From contig JBMYND010000001.1 in the NCBI GenBank assembly GCA_049597955.1, positions 248,001-312,000 of the forward strand: a DNA stretch of 64,000 bases. Reading direction: 5' to 3'. Below are positions 29,471 to 38,755 of this stretch, in pieces. Both the position numbers and the translations under genes were made by a program. The notes under the pieces are model-generated. The model made no database searches and was not told the DNA's origin. It saw nothing but the letters and a program-made list of their open reading frames with translations. The DNA is from JAYPAN01 sp049597955 (GTDB lineage Bacteria > Pseudomonadota > Alphaproteobacteria > RS24). Within the stretch, counting starts at the first letter, position 1. Each line of letters starts with the position of its first letter.

Positions 29471-30496
29471 TTAAATCAGTGATTTGGGGTTAATGGCGCG
29501 TGTGCCTTTGCGCAGTTCAAAATGCAATTGCGGGCGGTCAACATTGCCGCTGCGGCCGACTTCGGCAATCACCTCGCCTTGGCGCACCCGGTCGCCCTGC
29601 TTGACGCGAAAGCGTGATGTATGGGCATAGGCTGAAACCCAGCCGCCGCTGTGGCGCAGCAACAGCAAATTGCCATAGCCGCGCAATTGATTGCCGACAT
29701 AAACCACCACGCCATTTTCCGATGCTTTTATTTCGGCACCGATTGGCGCTGCGATATTAATACCGTCATTGTGCAAACCGCCCTCTTTCGGGCCAAACTC
29801 GGATATGACGCGGCCTTTCACCGGCAGAATAAAGCGCCCCGACCGCACTGGCGGTGTCGGTGCTTTAACGGCGGAACGGGCAGATTTGGGCGGCGCGGCG
29901 GTTGGGTTACTTGCTTTTGAACTGCTGTTTGGCGGTGCAGCGCGACTTGCCGTTTTGGTCGATGTCGCATCCGGCGCAGAGGGAATAATCAAATTCTGGC
30001 CGATTTTAATCGTGTAAGGTGCGCTCAGCGCATTTTCCCGCGCCAGGCTGGCGACATCAATTTGATAGGCGCGCGAAATCGCGTAAAGCGTTTCCTTGCG
30101 CCGCACAATATGGGTTTTCTGCTGCGGCAATTGCAGTTTCTCGCCCGGCTTCAAATGATAAGGCGGGCTGGCATTATTGGTTTCCATCAAAGCTCGCAAG
30201 GAAACCCGATAACGTCGTGAGAGGCTGTGATAAGTGTCACCACTGCGCACAATTATCACCCCATTTTCTGGCGCGACACCTTGAATGCGCCGAATGCCCG
30301 CGCGCATTTTATCGACCATATTGTCAATAAGATTTTTCTGCACCGGTGCCGTCTTTGTGGTTTTTTCGCTGTTTTTATCGCTGTCATACCATTTGCCGGA
30401 TTTAACCGGCGCGCAGGCTTGCGCCATGCCCAAAAACAGCAACAAGGTTGCAGCGACAAGGATATTATTCCGGTTTTTGTGGTCGCGACAGGCCAT
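29471..30496 (-). CDS. LysM and M23 peptidase domain protein (NlpD/EnvC-like)
   Basis: About 341 residues. A hydrophobic N-terminus ends in a possible lipoprotein Cys (MAQACAP), followed by two LysM peptidoglycan-binding repeats (GDTYHSLSRRYRVSLRAL; KETLYAISRAYQIDVASL), a Ser/Ala/Pro-rich linker and a C-terminal M23 peptidase fold with LHNDGINI and LHFELRKG. The first metal-binding His-x3-Asp and the final HxH equivalents look incomplete, so it may activate amidases, as NlpD does, instead of cutting peptidoglycan itself. Upstream surE ends 19 bp before the chosen ATG at 30496; a TTG at 30523 that would overlap surE is the alternative. Confidence 0.88.
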   Translation of the reverse strand: MACRDHKNRNNILVAATLLLFLGMAQACAPVKSGKWYDSDKNSEKTTKTAPVQKNLIDNMVDKMRAGIRRIQGVAPENGVIIVRSGDTYHSLSRRYRVSLRALMETNNASPPYHLKPGEKLQLPQQKTHIVRRKETLYAISRAYQIDVASLARENALSAPYTIKIGQNLIIPSAPDATSTKTASRAAPPNSSSKASNPTAAPPKSARSAVKAPTPPVRSGRFILPVKGRVISEFGPKEGGLHNDGINIAAPIGAEIKASENGVVVYVGNQLRGYGNLLLLRHSGGWVSAYAHTSRFRVKQGDRVRQGEVIAEVGRSGNVDRPQLHFELRKGTRAINPKSLI

Positions 30497-30515
30497 ATCA
30501 GTCAAAAGCGCCCCA

Positions 30516-31301
30516 TTACTCAAAGAGCGCGTGCAGTTTCCTTTTCATTGCGTTTGCCGTGTGATCCATATGCAGCGGGGTAATCGACACATGCCCCTGC
30601 ATAATCGCTTCAATATCAGTGCCTTTGCCCGGCTTGCTGATGGCGCGGTTAAAGTCATACCAAAAATAGGGGTTATTGCGCGGGTCCATACGCTCCTCAA
30701 TGCATAAAAGGCGCTGGTCGCGCTTGCCCTGTTTGGTAATGCGCACCTGACATTTGCTGCTCGGGTCAATATCGGGAAAATTTATATTCATCAGCGTATC
30801 GGGCGGCCAACCGACACTGAGCAATTTGCGGATAATGGCCGCGCCGTGTTTTTCGGCCACGCCAAAGCGCACATTGCGGCTGAAACTTTCCGGATTAAAG
30901 GTCAAAGCTTGGCTCATGGCGATAGAGGGTATCCCAAAAACCGTGCCTTCCTTGGCCGCCGAAACCGTGCCGGAATAGCTGACATCTTCGGCAATATTCT
31001 GGCCGAAATTCACGCCTGAGAGAATAAGGTCGGGCGGTGTGTCACGCAGCATTGAGCGCGTTGCCACCATTACACAATCGGTCGGCGTGCCGGTCACCGC
31101 ATAGCGTTTTGGGCCACGTTTTATCAAGCGCAGCGGGGCATTGAGGCTCAAAGAATGGCTGGCGCCGCTTTGCTCTTCGCGCGGGGCAACAACCCAAACA
31201 TCATCGGAAAGCTGTTTGGCGATTTTGACCGAGCTGCGCAGACCCGGCGCGTCAATGCCGTCATCATTGGTCACCAATATGCGCCCTATTTTTCCCGCCA
31301 T
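30516..31301 (-). CDS. surE: 5'/3'-nucleotidase SurE
   Basis: Broad nucleotide phosphatase involved in stationary-phase survival. About 261 residues. The metal-binding NDDGID motif is at residues 12-17 and GVNFGQNIAEDVSYSGTVSAA follows. The start ATG at 31301 lies 2 bp after the serS stop and has GAGGATGGG upstream; ATG 31310 would have no room for a ribosome binding site. Confidence 0.95.
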   Translation of the reverse strand: MAGKIGRILVTNDDGIDAPGLRSSVKIAKQLSDDVWVVAPREEQSGASHSLSLNAPLRLIKRGPKRYAVTGTPTDCVMVATRSMLRDTPPDLILSGVNFGQNIAEDVSYSGTVSAAKEGTVFGIPSIAMSQALTFNPESFSRNVRFGVAEKHGAAIIRKLLSVGWPPDTLMNINFPDIDPSSKCQVRITKQGKRDQRLLCIEERMDPRNNPYFWYDFNRAISKPGKGTDIEAIMQGHVSITPLHMDHTANAMKRKLHALFE

Positions 31302-31302
31302 T

Positions 31303-32586
31303 CTACCCATCCTCGTCTTTGGTAATTGCCGTCATGCCGCCCATATAGGGGCGCAAAACATCCGGTATGGCGATGCTGCCATCGGCCTGAACATAATTTT
31401 CCATCACTGCCACCAAAGCGCGCCCGACCGCCAGACCGGAGCCGTTTAATGTGTGAACAAATTGCGTCGCTTTTTCCCCTTCGGCGCGATAGCGGGCATT
31501 CATCCGGCGGCCTTGAAAATCGCCGCAATAGGAACAGCTTGATATTTCCCTGTATCTTTGCTGGCCCGCCATCCAAACTTCAATGTCATAGGTTTTGCGC
31601 GCCGAAAATCCCATATCGCCCGTGCAAAGCAGCATTGTCCGATATGGCAGTTCCAGTTTTTGCAACACAGTTTCGGCGCATTGTGTTTTGCGCTCAAGTT
31701 CGGCCTCGCCATGCTCAGCGGCGACAATGGAAACCAGTTCGACTTTTGAAAACTGGTGCTGGCGTATCATGCCGCGGGTATCGCGCCCTGCCGCACCGGC
31801 TTCGGAACGGAAACATTGGGTCAGCGCGGCAAAGCGCAAAGGCAGTTTTTCGTGCGCCAATATTTCTTCACGCACCAGATTGGTCAGCGTCACCTCGGCT
31901 GTCGGCGTCAACCAGTAACCATCTTCCGTGCGAAACAAATCCTCGGCAAATTTCGGCAATTGGCCCGTGCCGAAAACCGCATCATCGCGCACCAGAACCG
32001 GCGCAACTGTCTCGCTATAGCCAAATTCCTGAACATGCAAATCAAGCATGAAATTGCCCAAAGCCCGTTCAAGCCGCGCCAGCCCGTTTCGCAATACAAC
32101 AAAGCGCGACCCGGACAATTTCGCTGCCACGTCAAAATCCATTTGTGCCAAGGCTTCACCGATTTCAAAATGCTCCGGCACGTCGCGCTCAACCGGTGCG
32201 CCAGCTTTGCGGATTTCAATATTGGCATCTTCGTCAGCCCCGTCCGGCACATTTTCCAATGGCTCATTGGGCAAGGTGGACAATGCTTCATCCAATGCGG
32301 CGGTTAATTGGCGTTCGCTTTCTTCGGCAGCTTGCAGTGCCTCTTTCAGCCCGGCCACTTCCGCCATATAGTCAGCCGCCGCCGCCTCATCGCCCTGCGC
32401 TTTGGCTTGCCCGATTTTTTTGGACACTTCATTGCGCTTGGTCTGCAAGGCTTGAGCCTCGGCAATTGCTTCGCGCCGCGCCGTATCTCGCGCCAGCAAA
32501 TCGGCCGATGCGGCGTCAACACCGCGTCTTGCAAGCGCCGCATCAAATCCTTCCGGGTCGCGGCGTATCCGGTTTACATCATGCAT
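31303..32586 (-). CDS. serS: seryl-tRNA synthetase
   Basis: Class II synthetase that charges tRNA-Ser, including the tRNA-Ser(TGA) in this window. 427 residues. A long N-terminal coiled coil (about 30-105) binds the tRNA variable arm. Class II motif 2 is FRSEAGAAGRDTRG and motif 3 is NGSGLAVGRALVAVMENY. It lies between tatC and surE, the usual alphaproteobacterial order. Confidence 0.97.
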   Translation of the reverse strand: MHDVNRIRRDPEGFDAALARRGVDAASADLLARDTARREAIAEAQALQTKRNEVSKKIGQAKAQGDEAAAADYMAEVAGLKEALQAAEESERQLTAALDEALSTLPNEPLENVPDGADEDANIEIRKAGAPVERDVPEHFEIGEALAQMDFDVAAKLSGSRFVVLRNGLARLERALGNFMLDLHVQEFGYSETVAPVLVRDDAVFGTGQLPKFAEDLFRTEDGYWLTPTAEVTLTNLVREEILAHEKLPLRFAALTQCFRSEAGAAGRDTRGMIRQHQFSKVELVSIVAAEHGEAELERKTQCAETVLQKLELPYRTMLLCTGDMGFSARKTYDIEVWMAGQQRYREISSCSYCGDFQGRRMNARYRAEGEKATQFVHTLNGSGLAVGRALVAVMENYVQADGSIAIPDVLRPYMGGMTAITKDEDG

Positions 32587-32618
32587 TGTTTTTTCCCGTC
32601 ATTCTTCTCAAAGCCAGT

Positions 32619-33401
32619 TTAACTTTCATCTTTCCGTTGACCCGCCTGAACCGAGGCAACCGACAGAATGGATAATTCATATAAAAGCAGAGTCGGCACG
32701 CCAAGGCCAATCTGGCTGATAATATCAGGCGGCGTCAATATGGCGGCCACGGCAAACACAATCACTATGGCGTAGCGCCGTTTCGCCCGCAATCCAGCCG
32801 CGCTCACCAGACCGACCCGTCCCAGCAAGGTCAACACGACCGGCAATTGAAAACAAAATCCGAAAGCGGTCATCAATATCATGGTGAAAGACAAATACTC
32901 GCTGACCCGATTGACCATACGGATATTGGCACCATCCGACCCGCCCGATTGCATGGACAGGAAAAACTCCAGCGCCAAGGGCATGACAAGGAAAAACACC
33001 AAAGCCGCGCCCGCCAAAAACAATAAAGGCGAAGCGATAAGAAAAGGTAAAAAGGCGCGGCGTTCATTGGCATAAAGGCCCGGCGCGATAAACCGATACA
33101 CATGCCAAGCCAGAAATGGAAAGGCGATAAACAGACCGGCAAACAGGGCAAGTTTAATCTGGGTGAAAAAATACTCATGCGGCGCGGTGTAGATGAGTTC
33201 CAGACTTTCTGCCGCGCCCGCATGACGCATCACCGCCTGTTCAAACGGCCACAGCAAAAACCGGTATATAGGCTCGGCAAAGCCGATACAGCCGAGAAAG
33301 GCCAAGATAAAAAACCCCAGCGACCATAAAAGGCGGCTGCGCAATTCAACCAAATGCTCGAAAAGCGGTGCTTCCGATGTCGATAAATCATCCCGCACCA
33401 T
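32619..33401 (-). CDS. tatC: Sec-independent protein translocase TatC
   Basis: Receptor of the twin-arginine export pathway. 260 residues with six transmembrane helices. The N-terminal FEHLVELRSRLLW is the conserved signal-peptide-binding segment and the first periplasmic loop has the typical PF region (LLWPFEQAV). It starts 2 bp after tatB. Confidence 0.96.
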   Translation of the reverse strand: MVRDDLSTSEAPLFEHLVELRSRLLWSLGFFILAFLGCIGFAEPIYRFLLWPFEQAVMRHAGAAESLELIYTAPHEYFFTQIKLALFAGLFIAFPFLAWHVYRFIAPGLYANERRAFLPFLIASPLLFLAGAALVFFLVMPLALEFFLSMQSGGSDGANIRMVNRVSEYLSFTMILMTAFGFCFQLPVVLTLLGRVGLVSAAGLRAKRRYAIVIVFAVAAILTPPDIISQIGLGVPTLLLYELSILSVASVQAGQRKDES

Positions 33402-33403
33402 GC

Positions 33404-33694
33404 TCAGCCCTGCTTCTCATCATCGGTTTTGTCGTCGGCCAATTTTGGTGCTGCAAACAAATCGGGGCTGTCAGTTTTGGTATTTTGTGAAATGGCCTGT
33501 GGCGGCACCGCCTCGCCGGGCGCAATCTCATTATCGAGATTGTCTATATGCATGCGAAATTCGGCGGCTAAAGCGCGCATACGCCCAAGATAATGGCCAA
33601 GCGTGCGCAAGACTGTCGGGATTTCGCGCGGCCCCATAACAAGCAAAACGACAATGCCCAGAACCAGCATTTCGGCCCAGCCAATGTCAAACAT
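33404..33694 (-). CDS. tatB: Sec-independent protein translocase TatB
   Basis: 96 residues. An N-terminal membrane helix with Glu8 (FDIGWAEMLVLGIVVLLVMGP), the GP hinge and an amphipathic helix (REIPTVLRTLGHYLGRMRALA) identify TatB instead of TatA. It presents twin-arginine precursors to TatC. Shorter acidic C-terminal tail than in E. coli. Confidence 0.94.
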   Translation of the reverse strand: MFDIGWAEMLVLGIVVLLVMGPREIPTVLRTLGHYLGRMRALAAEFRMHIDNLDNEIAPGEAVPPQAISQNTKTDSPDLFAAPKLADDKTDDEKQG

Positions 33695-33705
33695 GCCCTG
33701 CCCCG

Positions 33706-33969
33706 TCAGTTTTTGGTGTCTTGTGAAGCCGCGCTGGACTGGGAAGCTGCCTCATTATCAGCCGGTGATGCTGTCGCCTCACCTTCAATTGTTTTGCTTT
33801 CAGAAGCGTCCGATTCATCATCATCAAGCGTTTGCCCCTCGCTTATGCCTTTGCGGAAACTGGTGATACCGGCACCAATATCTCCCATAAGCGACGAAAT
33901 CCGCCCGCGACCGAATAAAAGCAGCACCAAAACGGCAACAACAAGTATTTGAATCCAGCTAATGCCCAC
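33706..33969 (-). CDS. tatA: Sec-independent protein translocase TatA
   Basis: 87 residues. One membrane helix (ISWIQILVVAVLVLLLFG), the Phe-Gly hinge and a short amphipathic helix followed by an acidic Ser-rich tail. The usual FGxxKLP is FGRGRIS here. It forms the pore of the Tat pathway. The start overlaps the upstream ABC ATPase gene by 11 bp, so translation is probably coupled. Confidence 0.93.
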   Translation of the reverse strand: MGISWIQILVVAVLVLLLFGRGRISSLMGDIGAGITSFRKGISEGQTLDDDESDASESKTIEGEATASPADNEAASQSSAASQDTKN

Positions 33970-35026
33970 GGCCTATACCCATTTCTTCTGTCTCACTCTC
34001 ACTTCCGGTGAATAGCATAATATGGGCAAGCGGCACAGAAAATTTATCTCCGACGGGTTTTTCAGCCCTATTCAGCAATCCTTCAATAATTTGGCCGTCA
34101 GCCAATTCAATCTGCACCAAATATTGCCGCCCCAAAGACTTACCCAAGATTATTTTGCCGGTAAATGTCACCGCGTCCTGCGTTTGGCCGCATTGCACAT
34201 CTTCGGGTCGAAAACCAATCTGACAGCTCGGAGCAGGTGCCGGCAGCGCGATATTACCCAAGGCACAAGCCAGGCCGCCATTATTTTGCGTGGCAGCCAT
34301 AACATTAACCGGCCCGAAAATCTCTGCCGTCGGTAAGTCAGCCGGCGCGTTGAATATGGTCTCCGGCGTGTCTGTCTGCACAATCCGGCCATTTCGTTGC
34401 ACAGCGATACGGTCGGCCATGCGCAATGCATCAGCCGCATCATGGGTAACAATCAAGGCCGCCGCGCGGTTGTCGCGCAAGACGCGCACTGTCAAATCGC
34501 GCATATCATCGCGCAATTGCGGGTCAAGATTGGCAAAGGGCTCATCCATCAAAACCAGTCGCGGATTGGGGGCCAGCGCACGGGCCAAAGCGGCGCGTTG
34601 CTGTTCGCCGCCGGACAGCATTTCCGGATAGCGTTTTTCGTAACCGGTCAGCCCAACCGCATCGAGCATTTCCGCAATCCGCCTTTTGGCGCTGTCGGAT
34701 GTCATGCCGCGCAGGCCAAAGCTGATATTTTCAGCCAATGTTAAATGCGGAAACAGCGCATAGTCTTGAAACAAAAACCCAATGCCGCGCTTTTCCGGTG
34801 GCAGAACATAATCCGGCCTTGATACGGATTGACCATCCAGAAAAACCGCGCCGCTTGACGGGGTTTCCAAGCCACCGGCAAGGCGCAGGCTGGTGGTTTT
34901 GCCGCAACCGGAATGGCCCAACAAGCAGACAATTTCTCCGGCAGCGACGTCAAGATTGACCGCATCGACCACTTTGCGCCCGCCCAATATGCACGACAGC
35001 GCGCGCAGGCTGAGAATATCTGTCAT
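33959..35026 (-). CDS. ABC transporter ATP-binding protein, FbpC/PotA-like
   Basis: 355 residues. Walker A at 37-45 (GHSGCGKTT), Q-loop LFQDYALFPHL, signature LSGGEQQRAALARAL, Walker B LVLMDEPF, H-loop IVTHDA. A C-terminal TOBE-type regulatory domain (IGFRPEDVQC region) places it with the ferric-iron, polyamine and thiosulfate importers (FbpC, PotA, CysA). No permease or binding-protein gene is adjacent: it sits between scpB (4-bp overlap) and tatA (11-bp overlap). Substrate unknown. Confidence 0.88.
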   Translation of the reverse strand: MTDILSLRALSCILGGRKVVDAVNLDVAAGEIVCLLGHSGCGKTTSLRLAGGLETPSSGAVFLDGQSVSRPDYVLPPEKRGIGFLFQDYALFPHLTLAENISFGLRGMTSDSAKRRIAEMLDAVGLTGYEKRYPEMLSGGEQQRAALARALAPNPRLVLMDEPFANLDPQLRDDMRDLTVRVLRDNRAAALIVTHDAADALRMADRIAVQRNGRIVQTDTPETIFNAPADLPTAEIFGPVNVMAATQNNGGLACALGNIALPAPAPSCQIGFRPEDVQCGQTQDAVTFTGKIILGKSLGRQYLVQIELADGQIIEGLLNRAEKPVGDKFSVPLAHIMLFTGSESETEEMGIGRGH

Positions 35027-35751
35027 GCCTCTCCCGCAGGGTTTTGCGCAGGCGCGACATCGGGCAAGTCCATTTCAAGTGGCTCCAGACTTTCCAGACT
35101 GCCATCATCACCCTCGCCCAACGGGTCTTCATTTTCATCATTATCCGGGTCAGGCATGGGCACGGCAAAACCGGGCGGCAAACGGTCATCGAGCAAACCT
35201 GCCGCTTTCAGCTCTTCAAGTCCCGGTAAATCTTTCAGGCTTTCCAATCCGAAATGGTCGAGAAACGCATCGCTTGTGCCATAGGTAACCGGACGGCCCG
35301 GCACTTTGCGCCGCCCGCGAATTTTCACCCAACGGCTTTCCAACAGCACATCCAGCGTGCCGCGCGATACGGAAACACCGCGAATATCTTCAATCTCGGC
35401 GCGGGTAACGGGCTGGTGATAAGCGATAATCGCCATTGTCTCCAAAGCGGCGCGCGATAATTTGCGTTGCTGCACAATGTGTTTTTGCAGAACATGAGCC
35501 AAATCCGGCGCCGTTCGGAAAGCCCATTTATTGCCGATTTTTATCAGATGAAACCCGGCTTCGGCATATTTTTCGCTGAGCTGCGCCAGTGCCATTTCGA
35601 CATCTACCCCGGTCGGCAGCTTGTCGGCGATATTTGACAAATCAAGCGGCTCTTCGGCGGCAAACAATACGGCTTCGACCATGCGGATATGCTCTGGCAT
35701 TGGGGCTTGCAGTTCAATCTCCTGCTCTGCCGCGTCCGAATTTTCATTCAT
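35023..35751 (-). CDS. scpB: segregation and condensation protein B
   Basis: Kleisin-associated subunit of the Smc-ScpAB condensin. About 242 residues. Two winged-helix domains, with the conserved segments VEAVLFAAEEPL and LETMAIIAYHQPVTRAEIE, then SVSRGTLDVLLES. A 70-residue acidic, Pro-rich tail extends beyond the usual end. The ATG at 35751 has AGGATGG upstream. Confidence 0.94.
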   Translation of the reverse strand: MNENSDAAEQEIELQAPMPEHIRMVEAVLFAAEEPLDLSNIADKLPTGVDVEMALAQLSEKYAEAGFHLIKIGNKWAFRTAPDLAHVLQKHIVQQRKLSRAALETMAIIAYHQPVTRAEIEDIRGVSVSRGTLDVLLESRWVKIRGRRKVPGRPVTYGTSDAFLDHFGLESLKDLPGLEELKAAGLLDDRLPPGFAVPMPDPDNDENEDPLGEGDDGSLESLEPLEMDLPDVAPAQNPAGEA

Positions 35752-35785
35752 AATGATACCCATCCTGTTTGTTTTGATATGCCGG

Positions 35786-36652
35786 TCAGGACAAATCCTT
35801 ATCCGCATCGGTTGAAGCGGTCGGTGATATTGCAGCTTTGGGCCGGGCGCGGCGCACCAATAGCGGTTCAAAATTACTTGATTGTTGTAATTCAATGCGC
35901 CCGTCACGGGCAAACTCCAATGCCGCGCTGAACATGCTGGCCATTGTTGTCCGGCGCTTTTCCTTTTCGCGCATATTGCCCAAAGCCATTTCGCCGAGCG
36001 GTTGCCAATTATCCAGCTTGCCAAACATGCTTTCCATGCGCGTGCGTGCGCGCTCAATGCTCAGCACATCAATCTGCGCCGGTTTCCAACTCTGATAATG
36101 ATTGCGCAAACGCTGGGTTGAATAGCTGGCCAGCACATCATACAGGCTGGCGTCATATTTGCTTTCGCGCCGAATGCGAATCCCTTCCGGCATGCCATGA
36201 GGGAAAAAGTCTCGCCCCAGCAAGTCGCGCGCCATCAGCTTGGCCGCGCAATCGCGCATGGCTTCGAGGCATTGCAGGCGAAACACCAGCCTGGCGGCCA
36301 ATTCCTCAGGGCTGGCCTCTTCACCATCCGGCGCAACCGGCAAGAGCAGGCGCGACTTCAAATAGGCCAACCATGACGCCATCACCAGATAATCGGCGGC
36401 AATTTCCAGTTTCAGATTTTGCGCTTCGCGAATGAAATCGAGATATTGCTCGGCCAGTTGCAAAATCGAGATTTGCGTTAAATCCACTTTTTGCGCCCGC
36501 GCCAATGTCAGCAGTACATCAAGCGGGCCTTCATAGCCGTCAAGGTGAACATCCATGCCATGCTCGGCGGTCGCCTTTTCATAGGCCACCCCTTCGGCAA
36601 ACGCATCCTGCGGGCGCTTATCGGCAACAGAATCAGATGTGGTTTCAGTCAT
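35786..36652 (-). CDS. scpA: segregation and condensation protein A
   Basis: Kleisin of the Smc complex. 288 residues. The N-terminal Smc-binding part carries FEGPLDVLL-like YEGPLDVLLTLARAQKVDLTQ, the central linker is charged and the C-terminal winged helix ends near the stop. 34 bp upstream of scpB and 6 bp after nagZ in the same direction. The order nagZ-scpA-scpB-tatABC is standard for alphaproteobacteria. Confidence 0.95.
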   Translation of the reverse strand: MTETTSDSVADKRPQDAFAEGVAYEKATAEHGMDVHLDGYEGPLDVLLTLARAQKVDLTQISILQLAEQYLDFIREAQNLKLEIAADYLVMASWLAYLKSRLLLPVAPDGEEASPEELAARLVFRLQCLEAMRDCAAKLMARDLLGRDFFPHGMPEGIRIRRESKYDASLYDVLASYSTQRLRNHYQSWKPAQIDVLSIERARTRMESMFGKLDNWQPLGEMALGNMREKEKRRTTMASMFSAALEFARDGRIELQQSSNFEPLLVRRARPKAAISPTASTDADKDLS

Positions 36653-36658
36653 GGCTTA

Positions 36659-37729
36659 TTATACAGCGTTCAACGCATCAGGAAAAACATCGCTGACAAG
36701 TTCTCCCCAATCTTGCGCAAGCGCCCGTCTTTCATTTTCCGGCAAGGCCGCGACCGGCAAGCCTGCCAAAGCAGCATGAACCGCCGCAAGGCGCGGCATA
36801 TCAGCCTGCAATTGCGGCGCCGGCAAAGCCGAGGCCACGCCGAGCATTTCCTCCATATCGCCATTGCAATGCAGCACCATATCGCAACCAGCCGCCAAGG
36901 CTTGTTGTGTGCGGCTGGCCATATCGCCATCCAATGCTTGCATGGATAAATCATCGCTCATCAGCAACCCGCCAAAGCCGATAATCTCGCGTATCACCTG
37001 TTTGATAATGACGCTCGAAAATGTTGAAACATGCGCTGCGTCAATCGCCTCAAACAGCAAATGACCGGTCATGCCAAGCAGCGCGCCGCGAACTTGCTTG
37101 AAAGCGGCAAAATCAGTTTGCTCAAGGGTTTCAACAGCTTCTTTAATAATTGGCAAGTCATGATGACTGTCAACACGGGCCCGCCCATGACCGGGCAAAT
37201 GTTTGATAACCGGCAGCACGCCGCCCGCTTCCAGCCCTTTTGCAAAGGCCGCGCCCAGCTGGCCCACCACATGCGCATCGGCACTGAAAGCACGATCGCC
37301 AATCACATCCGACATATCAGGCAGCCCCAAATCCATGCAGGGCGCACAGCTTATATTAATGCCGAAACGCAGCAAATCATCGGCCAATAAAGCGCCCCCC
37401 AATTGAGCGGCATGCAAAGCCCTTTGCGGGTCTTTTTCAAAAATCGCGCCATAATGGGCTGCCGGTGGATGCGCCATGGCCAGAGGCGGTTTTACCCGCG
37501 CCACGCGCCCGCCTTCCTGGTCAATGAGGATTGGTAAATGCGGCCGCCCCGACAGGTCGCGCAGGCTGTCGGTCAGTGCTTTTAATTGTGCGCCATCAAT
37601 TATATTGCGGGCAAAGAGAATAATACCCCACGGTCTCGTTTCATGAAAGAAAGCGGCTTCGGCATCCGAGACTTGGGTTCGGGCAATGCCGAAAATAACC
37701 GGTCGGCAATCAGGGTTGTTTGCGGACAA
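36659..37729 (-). CDS. nagZ: beta-N-acetylhexosaminidase
   Basis: Glycoside hydrolase family 3 enzyme of peptidoglycan recycling that removes GlcNAc from muropeptides in the cytoplasm. 356 residues. Motifs IDQEGGRVARV, KHLPGHGRARVDSHHDLP (catalytic-loop His and Asp) and MSDDLSMQAL with the nucleophile Asp. It overlaps the upstream SPOR-protein gene by 20 bp. Confidence 0.95.
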   Translation of the reverse strand: MSANNPDCRPVIFGIARTQVSDAEAAFFHETRPWGIILFARNIIDGAQLKALTDSLRDLSGRPHLPILIDQEGGRVARVKPPLAMAHPPAAHYGAIFEKDPQRALHAAQLGGALLADDLLRFGINISCAPCMDLGLPDMSDVIGDRAFSADAHVVGQLGAAFAKGLEAGGVLPVIKHLPGHGRARVDSHHDLPIIKEAVETLEQTDFAAFKQVRGALLGMTGHLLFEAIDAAHVSTFSSVIIKQVIREIIGFGGLLMSDDLSMQALDGDMASRTQQALAAGCDMVLHCNGDMEEMLGVASALPAPQLQADMPRLAAVHAALAGLPVAALPENERRALAQDWGELVSDVFPDALNAV

Positions 37730-38732
37730 GGCAGTCCTGCCCCCGTTTTTTCAGATTGGCGCAAAATACATCGGCGCTGTTGCGATTGGCAAAGCCCGGC
37801 ACATTGACGCGGTAGAAAATCCCTTTATCGCCCAAATCAACTCGCAAAATAAGCGGATTGCGCCGCCCCAGCAAATCCGAATAATTGCCCTGCAAGCGGC
37901 TGTAAACACCGCGCGCCAAAGCCCGTGAGCGCGAGGCGGCAAGCTGCACCATGAAATCCTGCCTTTTGCCATTGACCACCGGTGCCGCCTTGGGTGCCGG
38001 CGTAGCCGCAGCAATTTGCGTCTCCCCGGTTTTCGAAACTGTTTTCGGGGCCGGTTTTGAGGCCGTATTGGGCGCGGGGGCGACCGGTTGCGGACGCGGC
38101 GCCGGTGCCGTGGCACTGTCACGGTCGCTAATACGCGGCGCGCGGTTCAAATCAGGGCGCGGCGGTGACACTTCAACACCGGGCCTGTCCGGCAGCACGG
38201 TAATCGAATTCCCCGGCGGCAGCGCGCTGTCAGCCTTTCCAGGCGGCGTAGCTGATTGCATATCCGAAGCCACATCAAGCTCGGCAAATGGGTCAGGCGT
38301 GGCCGCAATCAGGCTTTCAATTGAGCCATCCGCATTGTCAGCCGGGTCTTCGACAATTTCAGTGCCGGTTTCGGGCGCACCGCGCATCACATCATAAATG
38401 CGTAAATCATCCGGCGCACCGGCCTGACCTCCGGGAATGTCTTCCGGTGGCAGTTTAAGCGGCTTGGTATCGGCCAGCACGACCGGCGGCAGGCTGCGTT
38501 GACCGGCTTCCAAACCTTGCTGAAAGGCATAATAATAAAGACCGCCCAGCCCCAAACAGACCAGCCCGACCAAGCCGCCCAATACCGGCCATGACGGCAG
38601 GCCGAACCCATCGCCGCGATTATATATTTCGGCATGCGGCGAGGGATGCGCAATTTCCAGCTCCACATTGGAAGCCAGAAAATTATCGTCAAAATCATCA
38701 TCCCGCCCGGGCGGTGTAGAGCTTGGGGTCAT
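37710..38732 (-). CDS. SPOR domain protein, membrane-anchored
   Basis: About 340 residues. Cytoplasmic N-terminus, one transmembrane helix (WPVLGGLVGLVCLGLGGLYYY, about 60-80), a long Pro/Ala-rich periplasmic linker and a C-terminal SPOR domain (FMVQLAASRSRALARGVYSRL) that binds denuded peptidoglycan at the septum. The ATG at 38732 follows AAGGATGG. It lies 23 bp after argS and is cotranscribed with nagZ, a frequent alphaproteobacterial trio. Confidence 0.9.
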   Translation of the reverse strand: MTPSSTPPGRDDDFDDNFLASNVELEIAHPSPHAEIYNRGDGFGLPSWPVLGGLVGLVCLGLGGLYYYAFQQGLEAGQRSLPPVVLADTKPLKLPPEDIPGGQAGAPDDLRIYDVMRGAPETGTEIVEDPADNADGSIESLIAATPDPFAELDVASDMQSATPPGKADSALPPGNSITVLPDRPGVEVSPPRPDLNRAPRISDRDSATAPAPRPQPVAPAPNTASKPAPKTVSKTGETQIAAATPAPKAAPVVNGKRQDFMVQLAASRSRALARGVYSRLQGNYSDLLGRRNPLILRVDLGDKGIFYRVNVPGFANRNSADVFCANLKKRGQDCLVRKQP

Positions 38733-38755
38733 AGCGCCATCCTTTGGAATCAAAA

